Shown in pieces: positions 36,076 through 45,318 of a stretch of DNA of 64,000 nucleotides. A program made the translations under genes and the position numbers. This DNA is from Ectothiorhodospiraceae bacterium (GTDB taxonomy: Bacteria; Pseudomonadota; Gammaproteobacteria; HK1): assembly GCA_024234875.1 (NCBI GenBank), contig JACKNM010000009.1:195771-259770 (forward strand), written 5' to 3'. Each line of letters begins with the position of its first letter. Within the stretch, counting starts at the first letter, position 1. The notes below the pieces were generated by a model. The model saw nothing but the letters and a program-made list of their open reading frames with translations, was not told where the DNA came from and ran no database searches.

Positions 36076-36891
36076 TCAGATCATCGCGTGGCGGACCTTG
36101 GCCGAGACCCATTCGCTGACCAGGACGGTGGCCAGGATGGCGAGCAGGATCATGGACACCTGGGTCCAGGCGAGGTTCGCGATCGACGCATCGAGCTGGA
36201 TCCCGATGCCCCCGGCCCCGACCAACCCGAGCACCGTCGACTCGCGGATGTTGATGTCCCAACGGAACACCGCGATGCCCGCGAGCGCCGGCATGATCTG
36301 CGGCACGATGGCGTAGTCGAGCACCTGCACCCGCCCGGCCCCGGTCGCGGTCACCGCCTCGACCTGACTCTCGTCGATCTCCTCGATCGCCTCGTAGAGG
36401 AGCTTGGCGCAGAAGCCGACCGAGCGCAGGCCGATGGCGATGACCCCGGCAAAGACCCCGGGCCCGATGATCGCGACCAGCATCAGCGCCCAGATGAGCG
36501 AGTTGATGGAGCGCGAGGAGACGATGACGAACAGCGCCAGCGGGCGCACCAGCAACCGACTGGGAGTGGTGTTGCTGGCGGCGCAGAACGCCACCGGCAC
36601 CGCGATGATCAGGGCCATCAGGGTGCCGAGGGTGGCGATGTTCATGGTGTCCCACAGCGGCCGCCAGAGGCTGTCCATGTAGGACCACCTCGGCGGCACC
36701 ATGCGCTCGAGCAGGTCTGCCGCCTGCTCCGGCCCGTCGAGCACGAACATCCAGATCGTCTTGCCCGACATCTCGCGCCAGCACCAGGCGAAGATGGCGA
36801 CGCCGACCAGCCACCCGAGCCAGATCACGAGCCGGGCCTGGACCGACCGCCGTCGCCACTCGCGCGCGAGCCCCGTCCCCACGACCGGCAT
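36076..36891 (-). CDS. phnE: phosphonate-type ABC transporter permease (second PhnE subunit)
   Basis: A 271-residue permease with about six helices. Typical PhnE stretches are TLMALIIAVPVAFCAASN, SRSINSLIWALMLVAIIGPG, the EAA-like coupling loop EAVTATGAGRVQVLDYAIVPQIMP, and NIRESTVLGLVGAGGIG. ATG 36891 overlaps the stop of the preceding permease by one base (TGATG). Two PhnE genes in series are common in phosphonate and phosphite importers. It forms the membrane channel with the first PhnE. The upstream open frame is a shadow. Confidence 0.92.
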   Translation of the reverse strand: MPVVGTGLAREWRRRSVQARLVIWLGWLVGVAIFAWCWREMSGKTIWMFVLDGPEQAADLLERMVPPRWSYMDSLWRPLWDTMNIATLGTLMALIIAVPVAFCAASNTTPSRLLVRPLALFVIVSSRSINSLIWALMLVAIIGPGVFAGVIAIGLRSVGFCAKLLYEAIEEIDESQVEAVTATGAGRVQVLDYAIVPQIMPALAGIAVFRWDINIRESTVLGLVGAGGIGIQLDASIANLAWTQVSMILLAILATVLVSEWVSAKVRHAMI

Positions 36892-37688
36892 CACTGCACC
36901 TTCCGACGTAGCCAGCTCGAGCCGTACTCGAGCACCATCACCACGGCGATGATGAAGATGAGGATCGCCGCCGCGGTCTCGTACTCGTAGCGGTCGAAGG
37001 CGGTCAGCAGGGTGGCGCCGATTCCACCTCCGCCCACGATCCCGACCACCGCGGACTCGCGGAAGTTGATGTCGAGCCGGTAGAGCGCGAGACCGATCAT
37101 GCGCGGCATGACCTGCGGTTGGACCGCGTAGTTCAACCACTGCCACCAGCTCGAGCCGGTCGCGCGCACTGCCTCCGCCTGGCCGGGGTCCATGTCCTCG
37201 ATGTCCTCGGCGAGGAGCTTGGCGTAGAAGCCGACGGTGGCGAGACTCAGCGCGAGAAAGCCGGCGAAGGGACCGAAGCCGAACACCTTGACGAAGAAGA
37301 TCGCGAGGATCACCTCGGGGAACGTTCGCGCCAACGCGACCACCGCGCGGCAGCCGAGGTAGACCGGAAGCGGAGCGAGGTTACGCGCGGCGCCGAGCCC
37401 GACCGGAATCGAGATGAGGACCCCGACCACGGTCGCGGTCACCGTCATCCACACGCTCTCGAGCAGCCCCTCGGCGATGGCGCCCCAGCGGGTGGTGAAG
37501 TCGGGGGGGAAGAAACCCGAGAGGAAGCGCTGACCGCGCGGGATGCCGTCGAGCACCCGCGCCCAGTTGACGTCGATGCTGGCCAGCGCGAGCACCAGGT
37601 AGACCAGCGCGCCGATCAGGAGGCCCCAACGCAGGCGCGGGTCGGCGATCAGTGGCGGCTTGCGCCAGGTGCGCGCCGCCGTGCTCAT
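36891..37688 (-). CDS. phnE: phosphonate-type ABC transporter permease (first PhnE subunit)
   Basis: A 265-residue permease homologous to its downstream neighbour. Marks include SVWMTVTATVVGVLISIPVG, ALARTFPEVILAIFFVKVFG, EAVRATGSSWWQWLNYAVQP and NFRESAVVGIVGGGGIG. The ATG at 37688 follows GGGGAGG by two bases and begins MSTAARTWRKPP before the first helix. It is 100 bases downstream of the ATPase gene and overlaps the second permease. The open frame beyond the start is the complement of intergenic sequence and the ATPase 3' end. Confidence 0.92.
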   Translation of the reverse strand: MSTAARTWRKPPLIADPRLRWGLLIGALVYLVLALASIDVNWARVLDGIPRGQRFLSGFFPPDFTTRWGAIAEGLLESVWMTVTATVVGVLISIPVGLGAARNLAPLPVYLGCRAVVALARTFPEVILAIFFVKVFGFGPFAGFLALSLATVGFYAKLLAEDIEDMDPGQAEAVRATGSSWWQWLNYAVQPQVMPRMIGLALYRLDINFRESAVVGIVGGGGIGATLLTAFDRYEYETAAAILIFIIAVVMVLEYGSSWLRRKVQ

Positions 37689-37788
37689 CGCCTCCCCCTC
37701 GCCGTGCGGGCAGTGAGACCCGACGGCCGTGCGCCGGCTCGGGAGACCGCGCCGCCGGCACCACGCCCGGACATCGGTGGCCGACGAC

Positions 37789-38685
37789 TCACAGGCCCGA
37801 GACCACGTCCTCGTCGCGCGTCGGCCCGGAGCGGCGGTGGTGGGGATGCTCGCCCACCTCGATGTCCGCCTCGGCCTGTCCTTGCGCGTCGCCTTCCTCG
37901 TCGACGGGGCGAATGGTGGCCGACCAGTCCTCCTCGCCGTAGATCTCGGTGAGCACGTCACCGGTCAGCCCGTCCGGTGTGCCGTCGTAGACCACCTCGC
38001 CGAGGCGCAAGCCCACCACCCGCTCGGCGAACATCTGCGCCAACAGCACGTCGTGGATGTTGATGATCGCGGCCAGCCCGCGCTCGACGCAGAGCTCCTT
38101 GACCAGGCGCATGATCTGGCGTGAGGTCTTCGGGTCGAGACTCGCCGTCGGCTCGTCGACCAGCAGCAGTTGCGGGTTCTGGATGAGCGCACGCGCGATA
38201 CCGACGCGCTGACGCTGCCCGCCGGAGAGCTCGTCGGCACGCTTGTCGACCATGTGGTCGAGCCCGACGCGCTCCAGCAGGCGAAACGCCTCGGTGACGT
38301 CGGATTGGGGAAAGCGGCGCAGGAAGCTGCGCCAGAAGCTCACGTACCCGAGCCGGCCGGAGAGCACGTTCTCCATCACCGTCAGGCGCTCGACCAGGGC
38401 GTACTCCTGGAAGATCATCCCCATCCGGCGGCGGGCGCGCCGCAACGCGCCAGCGCCGAGACCGGTGATGTCGACACCGTCGAGGCGCACGCTACCGCCG
38501 GTCGGCTCGACCAGCCGGTTGACGCAACGGATGAGGGTGCTCTTGCCGGCGCCCGAGGGGCCGATGAGCGCCATCACCTGCCCACGCGGGACGGTGAGAC
38601 TCACGCCCTTGAGCGCGAGATCACCGGTGCGGTAGCGCTTGGTCAGCCCCTCGAGAACCAGCAGACCGGGATCGCTCACGAGCAC
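37789..38685 (-). CDS. phnC: phosphonate-type ABC transporter ATP-binding protein PhnC
   Basis: A 298-residue ATPase. Walker A GPSGAGKSTLIRCVNRL, the PhnC-type MGMIFQEYALVERLTVMENV, signature LSGGQRQRVGIARALI and Walker B LLLVDEPTASLDPKTS are present. It starts at GTG 38685 or GTG 38679. The domain ends around IYGEEDW; about 42 further residues follow that are acidic and histidine-containing (DEEGDAQGQAEADIEVGEH), longer than most PhnC proteins. It energises import by the two PhnE permeases, with PhnD as binding protein. Confidence 0.92.
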   Translation of the reverse strand: MLVSDPGLLVLEGLTKRYRTGDLALKGVSLTVPRGQVMALIGPSGAGKSTLIRCVNRLVEPTGGSVRLDGVDITGLGAGALRRARRRMGMIFQEYALVERLTVMENVLSGRLGYVSFWRSFLRRFPQSDVTEAFRLLERVGLDHMVDKRADELSGGQRQRVGIARALIQNPQLLLVDEPTASLDPKTSRQIMRLVKELCVERGLAAIINIHDVLLAQMFAERVVGLRLGEVVYDGTPDGLTGDVLTEIYGEEDWSATIRPVDEEGDAQGQAEADIEVGEHPHHRRSGPTRDEDVVSGL

Positions 38686-38749
38686 GTCCCCGGTCCGCCG
38701 GACCGCGTCCTCTCCACGACGCGCATCTCGAGACGCCGCGCCGACGACG

Positions 38750-39736
38750 TCACTTGCACTCGTACTTGACGCCGTTGGCGGTGTCGATCTTACGAATCAC
38801 GTCCCAGTCGAACTTGTGGACGATGGACACGAAGCCGTCGGCCTGCTTGCCGAACTCGCTGGCGAGCGTCGTGCCCGTCCAGTCGAAGCCGAAGAACGCC
38901 TGCTTGATCTTCGCCACCAGGGCGGGATGCAGGTTGTGGGCGTGCCCGTAACCGGTGGTCGGGAAGGTCTGCGACCGATAGATGGTGCGCACCTGCTCGC
39001 GCTTGATCACCTCGCGGTCGACCATGCGGTTCAGCACCGAGTTGGCCACCGCCGCGGCCTCGTAGTCCTTGTTGGCCACGCCGAGAATCGAGTTGTCGTG
39101 CTTGCCGGAGAACGTGGTCTTGAAGTCCTTGTCGGCCTCCATCCCGAACTCGGTCTTGAGCAGCGCGGACGGCGCCTTGAAGCCGGAGTTCGACGTCGGC
39201 GAGGTGAAGGCGAGGGTCTTGCCCTTGAGGTCCGACGGGGTCTGCGCCGGGCTGTCGGCGGGGACGATGATCTCCATCTCGTAGCCGACGACCTTGCCCG
39301 CCTTCGACATGCTCGCGAACGGCACGAAGCCCGAGCAGCTCACCGCCACCGGATTGCCACCGGTGTTGATGCCGGCGACGTGGAGGCGGCCGGAGCGCAG
39401 CGCCTCGTACTGCGCGGCATTCGACTGCACCGGGAAGAACACGACCTTCTTGCCGGTCACCTTCTCCATGTGCTTGATGAAGTCGTCCCAGGCCTTGGCA
39501 TAAACCGCGGGATCCTCGACCGGGGTGTAGGAGAAGATCAGGGTGTCCGGGTCGGCCCAGTCCTTCTCGTCCGCCGGCAGGTCGGCGACCAGGTCGTAGT
39601 CGCGATCGCAGTACTGCGCGTCGAGAGTGCCGCGATGCGGGCAGGCGTCCTGCGCACTGGCCTGGCCGGCCGCGAGGAGCATGCCAGCGGCGGTGGCGAG
39701 CAGCCGGCTGCGGCCGGCGAGGGAACGTCGGTTCAT
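38750..39736 (-). CDS. phnD: phosphate/phosphite/phosphonate ABC transporter periplasmic binding protein PhnD
   Basis: A 328-residue binding protein with a Sec signal (MNRRSLAGRSRLLATAAGML, cleavage near ASAQD). The core shows AAQYEALRSGRLHVAGINTG, DLKGKTLAFTSPTSNSGFKAP and FSGKHDNSILGVANKDYEAAAVANSVLNRM, a standard PhnD/PtxB pattern. Several cysteines (CPHRGTLDAQYC, CSGF, YECK) could form periplasmic disulfides. ATG 39736 has GGAGGAG just upstream. First gene of phnDCEE; the ligand (phosphonate, phosphite or a phosphate ester) is unknown. No C-P lyase genes occur in the window. Confidence 0.92.
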   Translation of the reverse strand: MNRRSLAGRSRLLATAAGMLLAAGQASAQDACPHRGTLDAQYCDRDYDLVADLPADEKDWADPDTLIFSYTPVEDPAVYAKAWDDFIKHMEKVTGKKVVFFPVQSNAAQYEALRSGRLHVAGINTGGNPVAVSCSGFVPFASMSKAGKVVGYEMEIIVPADSPAQTPSDLKGKTLAFTSPTSNSGFKAPSALLKTEFGMEADKDFKTTFSGKHDNSILGVANKDYEAAAVANSVLNRMVDREVIKREQVRTIYRSQTFPTTGYGHAHNLHPALVAKIKQAFFGFDWTGTTLASEFGKQADGFVSIVHKFDWDVIRKIDTANGVKYECK

Positions 39737-39868
39737 GGTCTCCTCCTGATCCAGTACGTCGGTCGCCCTTCGCCAGGTGGCGGGGCGACTCCGCGGTGTC
39801 AACGCCGCGAGAGTGTGACGGAAGTCGGTGGATCCGCCAACCCCGCCGGCGGGCGCGGCGCGCCGGGC

Positions 39869-40663
39869 TCAGCGCACCGACAGCAGCCGCTCGGCGACCT
39901 CGGCGAAGCCCGCCCCGCCGCGGGCGCGGGTGACCCAGGCCGGGCGGTGGGGCATCGCGTCGGCCAGCTCCACCACGTTGGCGACCCCGACCGCGTTGGG
40001 GAAGTGACCGAACATCGGGGCGTCGTTCGGCGAGTCGCCGACGAAGACCAGGTGATCGCGCTCGGCGGCGAGGTCGATGTCGAACACCTCGGCGAGCAGG
40101 GTGCGGGTGGTGGTCAGCTTGTCGTGCGCGCCGAACCAGCCGTTGACGTGGATCGAGCTCACCTTGGCAGTCGCCCCCGCGGCCTCGAACAGGGCGACGA
40201 TGCGCTCGACGTCGGCACGCCCGAGGCGCTCCACGTCCTCGCACCAGTCGACCGCGAGGTCGACGTGGCGATAGCGCTGGTCGGCCGAGATGGCGGCGCC
40301 CGGCACCGCGGCCAGGATCGTCTCGGCGAGCGCGTCGAGCCGCGCGCGGCGGGCGGCCAGCGCCGCCGGGTCGTCGACGAAGCGCCGGATCATGCGTCGC
40401 GACCGGTCGTCGTAGCGAAAATAGAACGCGCCGTTCTCCCCCACTACCGCATCCACCGGCCACTGACGCGCGATGAGATCGCACCACCCTCCCGGCCGCC
40501 CGGTGATGGGGATGACCAGGAGCCCGGCGTCACGCAGCCGCTCGAGCGCGCGGTAGGCAGCGGCGCCGAGGCGACCGCCGTCGGTGAGGGTGTCGTCGAT
40601 GTCGGTGAGCACGCCGCGGATCGAGCGGCACACGGCATCGGGCATGTCGGCGATCGGTCGCAT
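39869..40663 (-). CDS. HAD-superfamily IIB hydrolase, sugar-phosphatase type
   Basis: A 264-residue HAD hydrolase. Motif I is GVLTDIDDTLTDGGR with nucleophile Asp21 and Asp23; motif II ITGRPGGW; motif IV FVGDSPNDAPMFGHFPNAVGVANV. The class IIB cap region lies between, with AVVGENGAFYF. The look is that of mannosyl-3-phosphoglycerate or sucrose-phosphate phosphatases and Cof-type enzymes; substrate not assignable. ATG 40663 gives MRPIADMPD; the long frame upstream is the antisense of the amidohydrolase. It sits alone upstream of the phn operon on the same strand. Confidence 0.88.
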   Translation of the reverse strand: MRPIADMPDAVCRSIRGVLTDIDDTLTDGGRLGAAAYRALERLRDAGLLVIPITGRPGGWCDLIARQWPVDAVVGENGAFYFRYDDRSRRMIRRFVDDPAALAARRARLDALAETILAAVPGAAISADQRYRHVDLAVDWCEDVERLGRADVERIVALFEAAGATAKVSSIHVNGWFGAHDKLTTTRTLLAEVFDIDLAAERDHLVFVGDSPNDAPMFGHFPNAVGVANVVELADAMPHRPAWVTRARGGAGFAEVAERLLSVR

Positions 40664-40807
40664 CGGTGGCACTCGGCGCGAATCGGGCTGCGAAGCGTAG
40701 CAGCTCGAGCACACCGCACCCGACCGCAGCCTCGCCCTGCCGGCCAGCCCCCGGTGCCGGTATGCTTCGGCCGCCGGCTCGAACCAGCTCCACCCGGGGA
40801 CACGCCC

Positions 40808-41785
<978 letters not shown>

Positions 41786-41786
41786 A

Positions 41787-42833
41787 ATGGCGCGCATGGA
41801 CCCGACCGCCTCCGACGCCCCTCCGGCAGCAACGCCCCTGGACCCCGACACTTCCGGCGCCGCCGCGGCGGCAGCGGCGTTCCGCGCGCTGCGCGCGCGC
41901 CTCAACGCGCGCATCGTGGGACAGGCCGGCCTCGTCGACCGCCTGCTGATCGCGCTGCTCTCGTCCGGGCACCTGCTGGTCGAGGGCGCCCCCGGGCTCG
42001 CCAAGACCACCGCCATCAAGGCGCTGGCCGAGGGCGTCGCCTGCGACTTCCACCGCGTCCAGTTCACCCCCGATCTGCTCCCCGCGGATCTGACCGGCAC
42101 CGAGATCTACCGCCCGCAGGACGGCACCTTCGTGTTCCAGCGCGGGCCGCTGTTCCACAACCTGCTGCTGGCGGACGAGGTCAACCGCGCCCCGGCCAAG
42201 GTGCAGTCGGCGTTGTTGGAGGCGATGGGCGAGGGTCAGGTGACGGTCGGCTCGGAGACCTACGCGTTGCCGCGGCTGTTCATGGTCATGGCGACCCAGA
42301 ACCCGATCGAGCAGGAAGGCACCTACCCGCTGCCGGAGGCTCAGCTCGACCGCTTCCTGCTCTACGTGAAGGTCGGCTACCCCTCGGCCGAGGCCGAGCG
42401 CGAGATCCTGCGCCTCGCGCGCGAGGAGGCCGCGCGCGAGGTGCGCGCGACGGTGGCCGAGGGCGCGCCGCGGATCAGCGAGCATGCGGTGTTCGATGCA
42501 CGCCGCGCGGTGCTCGGGGTGCATCTCGCGCCCGCGCTCGAGGCGTATCTGGTCGAGCTGGTGCTGGCGACGCGCGACCCCGGTCGCTACGACCCGGCGC
42601 TCGGGCGCTGGGTCGGCTTCGGCGCCAGCCCGCGGGCGACCATCGCCCTCGACCGCGCGGCGCGGGCCCACGCCTGGCTCCTCGGCCGCGACTACGTGTC
42701 GCCGGAGGACGTGCAGGCGATCGCCCACGACGTGCTGCGCCACCGCGTGCTGTTGTCGTTCGAGGCCGAGGCCGACGGCGTCGACGCCGACCAGATCGTC
42801 GACCGGCTCCTCGCCCTGGTCGCGGTGCCGTGA
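41787..42833 (+). CDS. moxR: MoxR-type AAA+ ATPase
   Basis: A 348-residue AAA+ ATPase. The Walker A is GAPGLAKTT, followed by DFHRVQFTPDLLPADLTGTE; Walker B is LLLADEVNRAPAKVQSALLEAM and sensor 1 is VMATQNPIEQEGTYPLPEAQ. MoxR proteins act as chaperone-like partners of von Willebrand A proteins, which follow in this operon. Start is ATG 41787 (MARMDPTAS) with ATG 41796 as an alternative; neither has a clear ribosome site. The stop overlaps the DUF58 start codon (GTGA, four bases). Confidence 0.93.
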   Translation: MARMDPTASDAPPAATPLDPDTSGAAAAAAAFRALRARLNARIVGQAGLVDRLLIALLSSGHLLVEGAPGLAKTTAIKALAEGVACDFHRVQFTPDLLPADLTGTEIYRPQDGTFVFQRGPLFHNLLLADEVNRAPAKVQSALLEAMGEGQVTVGSETYALPRLFMVMATQNPIEQEGTYPLPEAQLDRFLLYVKVGYPSAEAEREILRLAREEAAREVRATVAEGAPRISEHAVFDARRAVLGVHLAPALEAYLVELVLATRDPGRYDPALGRWVGFGASPRATIALDRAARAHAWLLGRDYVSPEDVQAIAHDVLRHRVLLSFEAEADGVDADQIVDRLLALVAVP

Positions 42834-43789
42834 GCGCGGCGGTGGCGACCGACCCGGGCGTCGGCCTCGCCGGCGTGCAGGCGAGTCGCGAGCAGCTCAT
42901 CGCGCTGCGCCACCGCGCGAGCGCGATCGACCTGCGCACCCGTCGGGCCGCCCAGGGTGTGGTCGGCGGCGGGCGACAGAGCCGGCTCCGCGGGCGCGGC
43001 ATGGAGTACACGGAATCACGCCCCTACCTTCCGGGCGACGACATCCGCAACATCGACTGGCGGGTCACCGCGCGCACCGGTCGCGCCCACACCAAGCTGT
43101 TCGAGGAGGAGCGCGAGCGGCCGGTGCTGCTGGTGGTCGACCTCGGCGGCTCGATGTTCTTCGGCACCCGGCGGTCGTTCAAGTCGGTCCTGGCGGTGGA
43201 GGTGGCGTCCCTGCTCGCCTGGGCGGTGCTGCGGGTGGGCGACCGCATCGGGGCCATCGTCACCGCGCCGGCCAGCCACGCCGAGCTGAAACCGGCGGGC
43301 GGCCCGCGGGCAGTGCTCCGGGTGCTCGCGGCCCTGGCCGAGCTGTCGACGCCGCCAGCCGAGGCCCCGGCGCCCGAGCCACGCCTCGGCCGCGCGGTCG
43401 AGCGCGCCCGGCGGGTCGCCCGCCCGGGCAGCCTGTGCGTGATGGTGAGCGACCTCTACGGCCTGGACGACGATGCCCGCCATCACCTGGGCCGGCTACG
43501 GGCGCACTGCGACGTGGTCGCGGTGCACGTGACCGATCCGCTGGAGAGCGAGCCCCCGCCGCCGGCGCGATACGTGGTCAGTGACGGCCACGCGCGCGGG
43601 GTGCTCGACACCAGCTCGAGCGCCGTCCGCGACGCCTACCGCGCGCTGTTCGAGACACGCTGGGCGCGGGCCCACGAGTTCCTCGCCAGCCTCGCCATCC
43701 CGGTGATCGGGGTGCGCACCGGCGACGACGCGGGCGCCGCGCTCCGGCGCGGCCTCGCCGCGAGAGCGAGCGCCACCGTCACCACCTGA
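42830..43789 (+). CDS. DUF58 protein (MoxR-associated, vWA-like)
   Basis: A 319-residue DUF58 protein. The family core is ESRPYLPGDDIRNIDWRVTA, then TKLFEEERERPVLLVVDLGG with a degenerate MIDAS (D-x-G-x-S in DLGGSMFF). No membrane helix is apparent in the N-terminal half. GTG 42830 overlaps the moxR stop by four bases. DUF58 proteins regularly follow MoxR and precede Bat proteins; a role in envelope stress or complex assembly is the usual idea. Confidence 0.9.
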   Translation: MSAAVATDPGVGLAGVQASREQLIALRHRASAIDLRTRRAAQGVVGGGRQSRLRGRGMEYTESRPYLPGDDIRNIDWRVTARTGRAHTKLFEEERERPVLLVVDLGGSMFFGTRRSFKSVLAVEVASLLAWAVLRVGDRIGAIVTAPASHAELKPAGGPRAVLRVLAALAELSTPPAEAPAPEPRLGRAVERARRVARPGSLCVMVSDLYGLDDDARHHLGRLRAHCDVVAVHVTDPLESEPPPPARYVVSDGHARGVLDTSSSAVRDAYRALFETRWARAHEFLASLAIPVIGVRTGDDAGAALRRGLAARASATVTT

Positions 43790-43803
43790 GCACCACGCCA
43801 GCC

Positions 43804-44274
43804 ATGCCTCCCGGCTCCGATCCTCTCGCCGCGTTGCGCGACATCCACCTCCCGCCGGCGCCCTCGGCGTGGCCACCGGCGCCCGGCTGGGTCGCCCTGG
43901 CGGTGCTCGTGGCCGCCCTGCTCGCCTGGCTCGGTCATCTCGGCTGGCGGCGATGGCGCGCCGGGCGCCCGCGCCGATTCGCGCTGCGGCGTCTCGCCGA
44001 CATCGCCCGCCGCGAGGCGGCAGGCGAGGATCGTCTGCTGCTGCTGGCGGAGCTGTCGGCGCTGCTGCGCCGCACCGCGCTCGCCCACCACCCGCGGACC
44101 GACGTCGCCGGTCTTGCCGGCGATGCCTGGACGGCCTTCCTCGGTCTCGACCAGGAGCCGGACGGCGCGCGCATCGCGGCCATGCTGACCGCCGGTCCGT
44201 ACCGCAGAGACCCGCCCTCGAGCCTCGCGCCGGTGCTCGACTTCGCGCGCCGCTGGGCGCGCCGCGCGGGGTAG
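43804..44274 (+). CDS. DUF4381 domain membrane protein
   Basis: A 156-residue protein with one membrane helix (GWVALAVLVAALLAWLGHL, about residues 28-46) after a Pro-rich head (LRDIHLPPAPSAWPPAPGW), then a cytoplasmic helical domain with LRRLADIARREAA and LLAELSALLRRTALAHH. This pattern is DUF4381, found between DUF58 and BatA in proteobacterial operons. Function unknown beyond association. The next gene starts three bases after its stop codon. Confidence 0.85.
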   Translation: MPPGSDPLAALRDIHLPPAPSAWPPAPGWVALAVLVAALLAWLGHLGWRRWRAGRPRRFALRRLADIARREAAGEDRLLLLAELSALLRRTALAHHPRTDVAGLAGDAWTAFLGLDQEPDGARIAAMLTAGPYRRDPPSSLAPVLDFARRWARRAG

Positions 44275-44277
44275 CCG

Positions 44278-45318
44278 ATGCTCGAGCTGGGTCAGCCCTG
44301 GGCCCTCGCCGCCCTCGCCCTGCCGCTGCTCGTGGCGTGGCTGGTGCCGCCGGCCCGTGGCGACGCCGGCCCGGGGCTGCGGGTCCCCTTCTACGCCACC
44401 CTGGACGGCGCCGTCGGCACCACCGCCCGGGCCCGCCCTCGGCGCCTGATGGTGTTGACCGGCCTCGCGTGGTGCCTGTTGGTGGTGGCGGCGGCGCGCC
44501 CCCAGTGGCTCGGCGACCCACTCGGGATCCCGGTCACCGGCCGCGACCTGGTGCTCGCGGTCGACCTCTCCGGCAGCATGCGCTACCGCGACATGGTGCT
44601 CGACGGCGCACCGGCCACCCGGCTCGCGGTGGTCCAGCGCGTCGCCGGGGAGTTCATCGAGCGCCGGCGTGGCGACCGCGTCGGCCTGGTGCTGTTCGGT
44701 GACCGCGCCTACCTCCACGTCCCCCTCACCTTCGACCGCCGCGCCGCCCGCACCATGCTCGCCGAGTCCGCCATCGGCCTCGCCGGGGAGAAGACCGCCA
44801 TCGGCGACGCCCTCGGCATCGCGCTCAAGCACCTGCGCGACCGCCCGGCCGAGAACCGGGTGGTGGTGTTGCTGACCGACGGCGCGAACACCGCCGGCGC
44901 GGTGGCGCCGGTGGAGGCGGCTCGCCTCGCGGCCAGTGCCGGGCTGCGCGTCTACACCATCGGCGTCGGCGCCGAGGAGATGCTGGTGCGCCAGATGCTC
45001 GGAGTGCGGCGGGTGAACCCGTCGGCCGAGCTCGACGAGGAGACCCTGCGCGCGATTGCCGAGACCACCGGCGGGCGCTATTTCCGCGCCAGGGACACCG
45101 CCGGGCTCGCCTCGATCTACGCCGAGCTCGACGCCATCGAGCCCGCGGCGCCCGAGGACCAACGCCTGCGCCCGGTGGAGGAGCTGTTCCACTGGCCTCT
45201 CGGCGCCGCGTTGGTGCTGGTGGTGTCGCTCGCGCTCGGTGCGCGGGCGCGGTCGATCGTCCGTGCTCGGGCGACGACCCGCGCCACGCCCCGAGAGCTG
45301 GTGACCGGCGATGCCTGA
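44278..45318 (+). CDS. BatA-like von Willebrand factor A membrane protein
   Basis: A 346-residue protein. An N-terminal hydrophobic segment (PWALAALALPLLVAWLVPP) and one near LMVLTGLAWCLLVVAAA precede a vWA domain with an intact MIDAS (AVDLSGSMRYRDM), and VVVLLTDGANTAG holds the later metal aspartate. A third helix, ALVLVVSLALGA, lies near the C-terminus. BatA proteins help in aerotolerance or stress complexes with MoxR. Its end overlaps the next gene by eight bases. Confidence 0.9.
   Translation: MLELGQPWALAALALPLLVAWLVPPARGDAGPGLRVPFYATLDGAVGTTARARPRRLMVLTGLAWCLLVVAAARPQWLGDPLGIPVTGRDLVLAVDLSGSMRYRDMVLDGAPATRLAVVQRVAGEFIERRRGDRVGLVLFGDRAYLHVPLTFDRRAARTMLAESAIGLAGEKTAIGDALGIALKHLRDRPAENRVVVLLTDGANTAGAVAPVEAARLAASAGLRVYTIGVGAEEMLVRQMLGVRRVNPSAELDEETLRAIAETTGGRYFRARDTAGLASIYAELDAIEPAAPEDQRLRPVEELFHWPLGAALVLVVSLALGARARSIVRARATTRATPRELVTGDA

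Noticed and set aside
39737..39868. Possible Pho box and TTGACA -35 element before phnD
   Set aside because: TTGACA is present on the minus strand at 39797-39802, but no acceptable -10 or paired Pho-box repeats could be found.
38639..40807. Long open frame upstream of the amidohydrolase ATG
   Set aside because: The recognisable protein begins at 40808; the extension is antisense to phnD and the HAD gene.
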